A model generated the notes under the pieces. The model was not told where the DNA came from. It searched no databases and saw only the letters and a program-made list of their open reading frames with translations. Shown here piece after piece: positions 63,883-64,000 of a stretch of DNA of 64,000 bases. The first letter of the stretch is position 1. Every line of letters begins with the position of its first letter. The stretch covers positions 92,459 through 156,458 of the forward strand of contig NZ_JBHTKJ010000035.1 of assembly GCF_042675965.1 (NCBI RefSeq), given 5' to 3'. The DNA is from Virgibacillus_R byunsanensis (GTDB taxonomy: Bacteria; Bacillota; Bacilli; Bacillales; Amphibacillaceae). Position numbers and translations under genes: made by a program.

Positions 63883-64000
63883 AAAACTTGGCTTATCGTT
63901 AAAGGAATTCTTAGTAAGCGAACTTTGCTTTCATAGAAGCCCTTATGCTCTGGAGTGCAAGCCTTAATGGGTCAAGTAGGAGGGGACCTTTCCTCAAGGA
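63868..64000. mobile_element. Probable IS605/IS1341-type element end
   Basis: From about 63868 the sequence AGAAAACTTGGCTTATCG...AGAAGCCCTTATGC...GTCAAGTAGGAGGGGACC resembles the non-coding, structured end regions of IS200/IS605-type elements. It directly follows the break in mntR and reaches the window edge. An 18-mer in it is shared with 50822-50839. No transposase is in view. Confidence 0.4.

Overview
The window reads as chromosomal DNA of a low-GC, Gram-positive Bacillaceae, probably a salt-tolerant or marine genus such as Virgibacillus, Oceanobacillus or a relative. The basis is strong AGGAGG ribosome sites, frequent TTG/GTG starts, Bacillus-type families (TnrA-like regulator, FbpA-like peptide, DUF1292, DUF3221, TIGR04104 zinc ribbon, CBO0543), a BirA-type operator and an MntR-type operator. 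The genus is inference. No rRNA, tRNA or CRISPR array was seen.

Layout. (1) 1-10.6 kb is a mobile-element graveyard. It holds a TetR gene cut by the window edge, a six-copy phased repeat, and an IS21-family element (725-7083, 7-bp target duplication). The IS21 istA gene is split by a recombinase-in-trio (RIT) element of three overlapping tyrosine recombinase genes. Next come gene remnants and a second element (8198-10112) with IS21-style multi-repeat ends but no transposase between them, followed by a 5'-truncated transposase. (2) 11.0-24.1 kb is one minus-strand catabolic cluster: a DUF3870 protein, an M20 amidohydrolase, a cyclic amidohydrolase, a TRAP transporter (P, Q, M), a creatininase-family amidohydrolase, two class III aminotransferases, a two-subunit 3-oxoacid CoA-transferase and a thiolase. 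It suggests uptake of a cyclic amide or ureide, ring opening, decarbamoylation, transamination to a 3-oxoacid, CoA activation and thiolysis. A dead insertion sequence separates the two hydrolase genes, and a probable regulator upstream is reduced to its C-terminal helix-turn-helix.

(3) 25.7-33.1 kb holds small and poorly known genes, including a GAF domain fused to an ECF-type sigma factor. (4) 33.4-44.9 kb is a ten-gene minus-strand run: an ABC importer of the nitrate/sulfonate type, an NDP-forming acyl-CoA synthetase, two crotonase-family enzymes, a 3-hydroxyisobutyryl-CoA hydrolase-like protein, methylmalonate-semialdehyde dehydrogenase and an iron alcohol dehydrogenase. A divergent TetR gene lies upstream. 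The set fits conversion of a short branched or unsaturated acid (acrylate- or methacrylate-like) to acetyl- or propionyl-CoA. (5) 46-52 kb holds a decayed ArsR-rhodanese/MFS pair, a ParA gene with a SAP-like partner, a YitT protein and a mercury-type MerR cassette without a reductase.

(6) 52-60.6 kb carries membrane and stress genes, a CPA2 antiporter, lrgAB-like genes, an FbpA-like peptide, a TnrA-like regulator, a structured RNA resembling a group II intron remnant, BioY behind a BirA operator, and a broken MBL-fold gene. (7) 61-64 kb is an MntR-type manganese ABC transporter operon whose mntR gene is cut after about 50 codons by sequence resembling an IS605-type element end.

Many genes here are frameshifted, truncated or interrupted, so the region has seen repeated insertion and decay. 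All calls come from reading the sequence; no database search was run.
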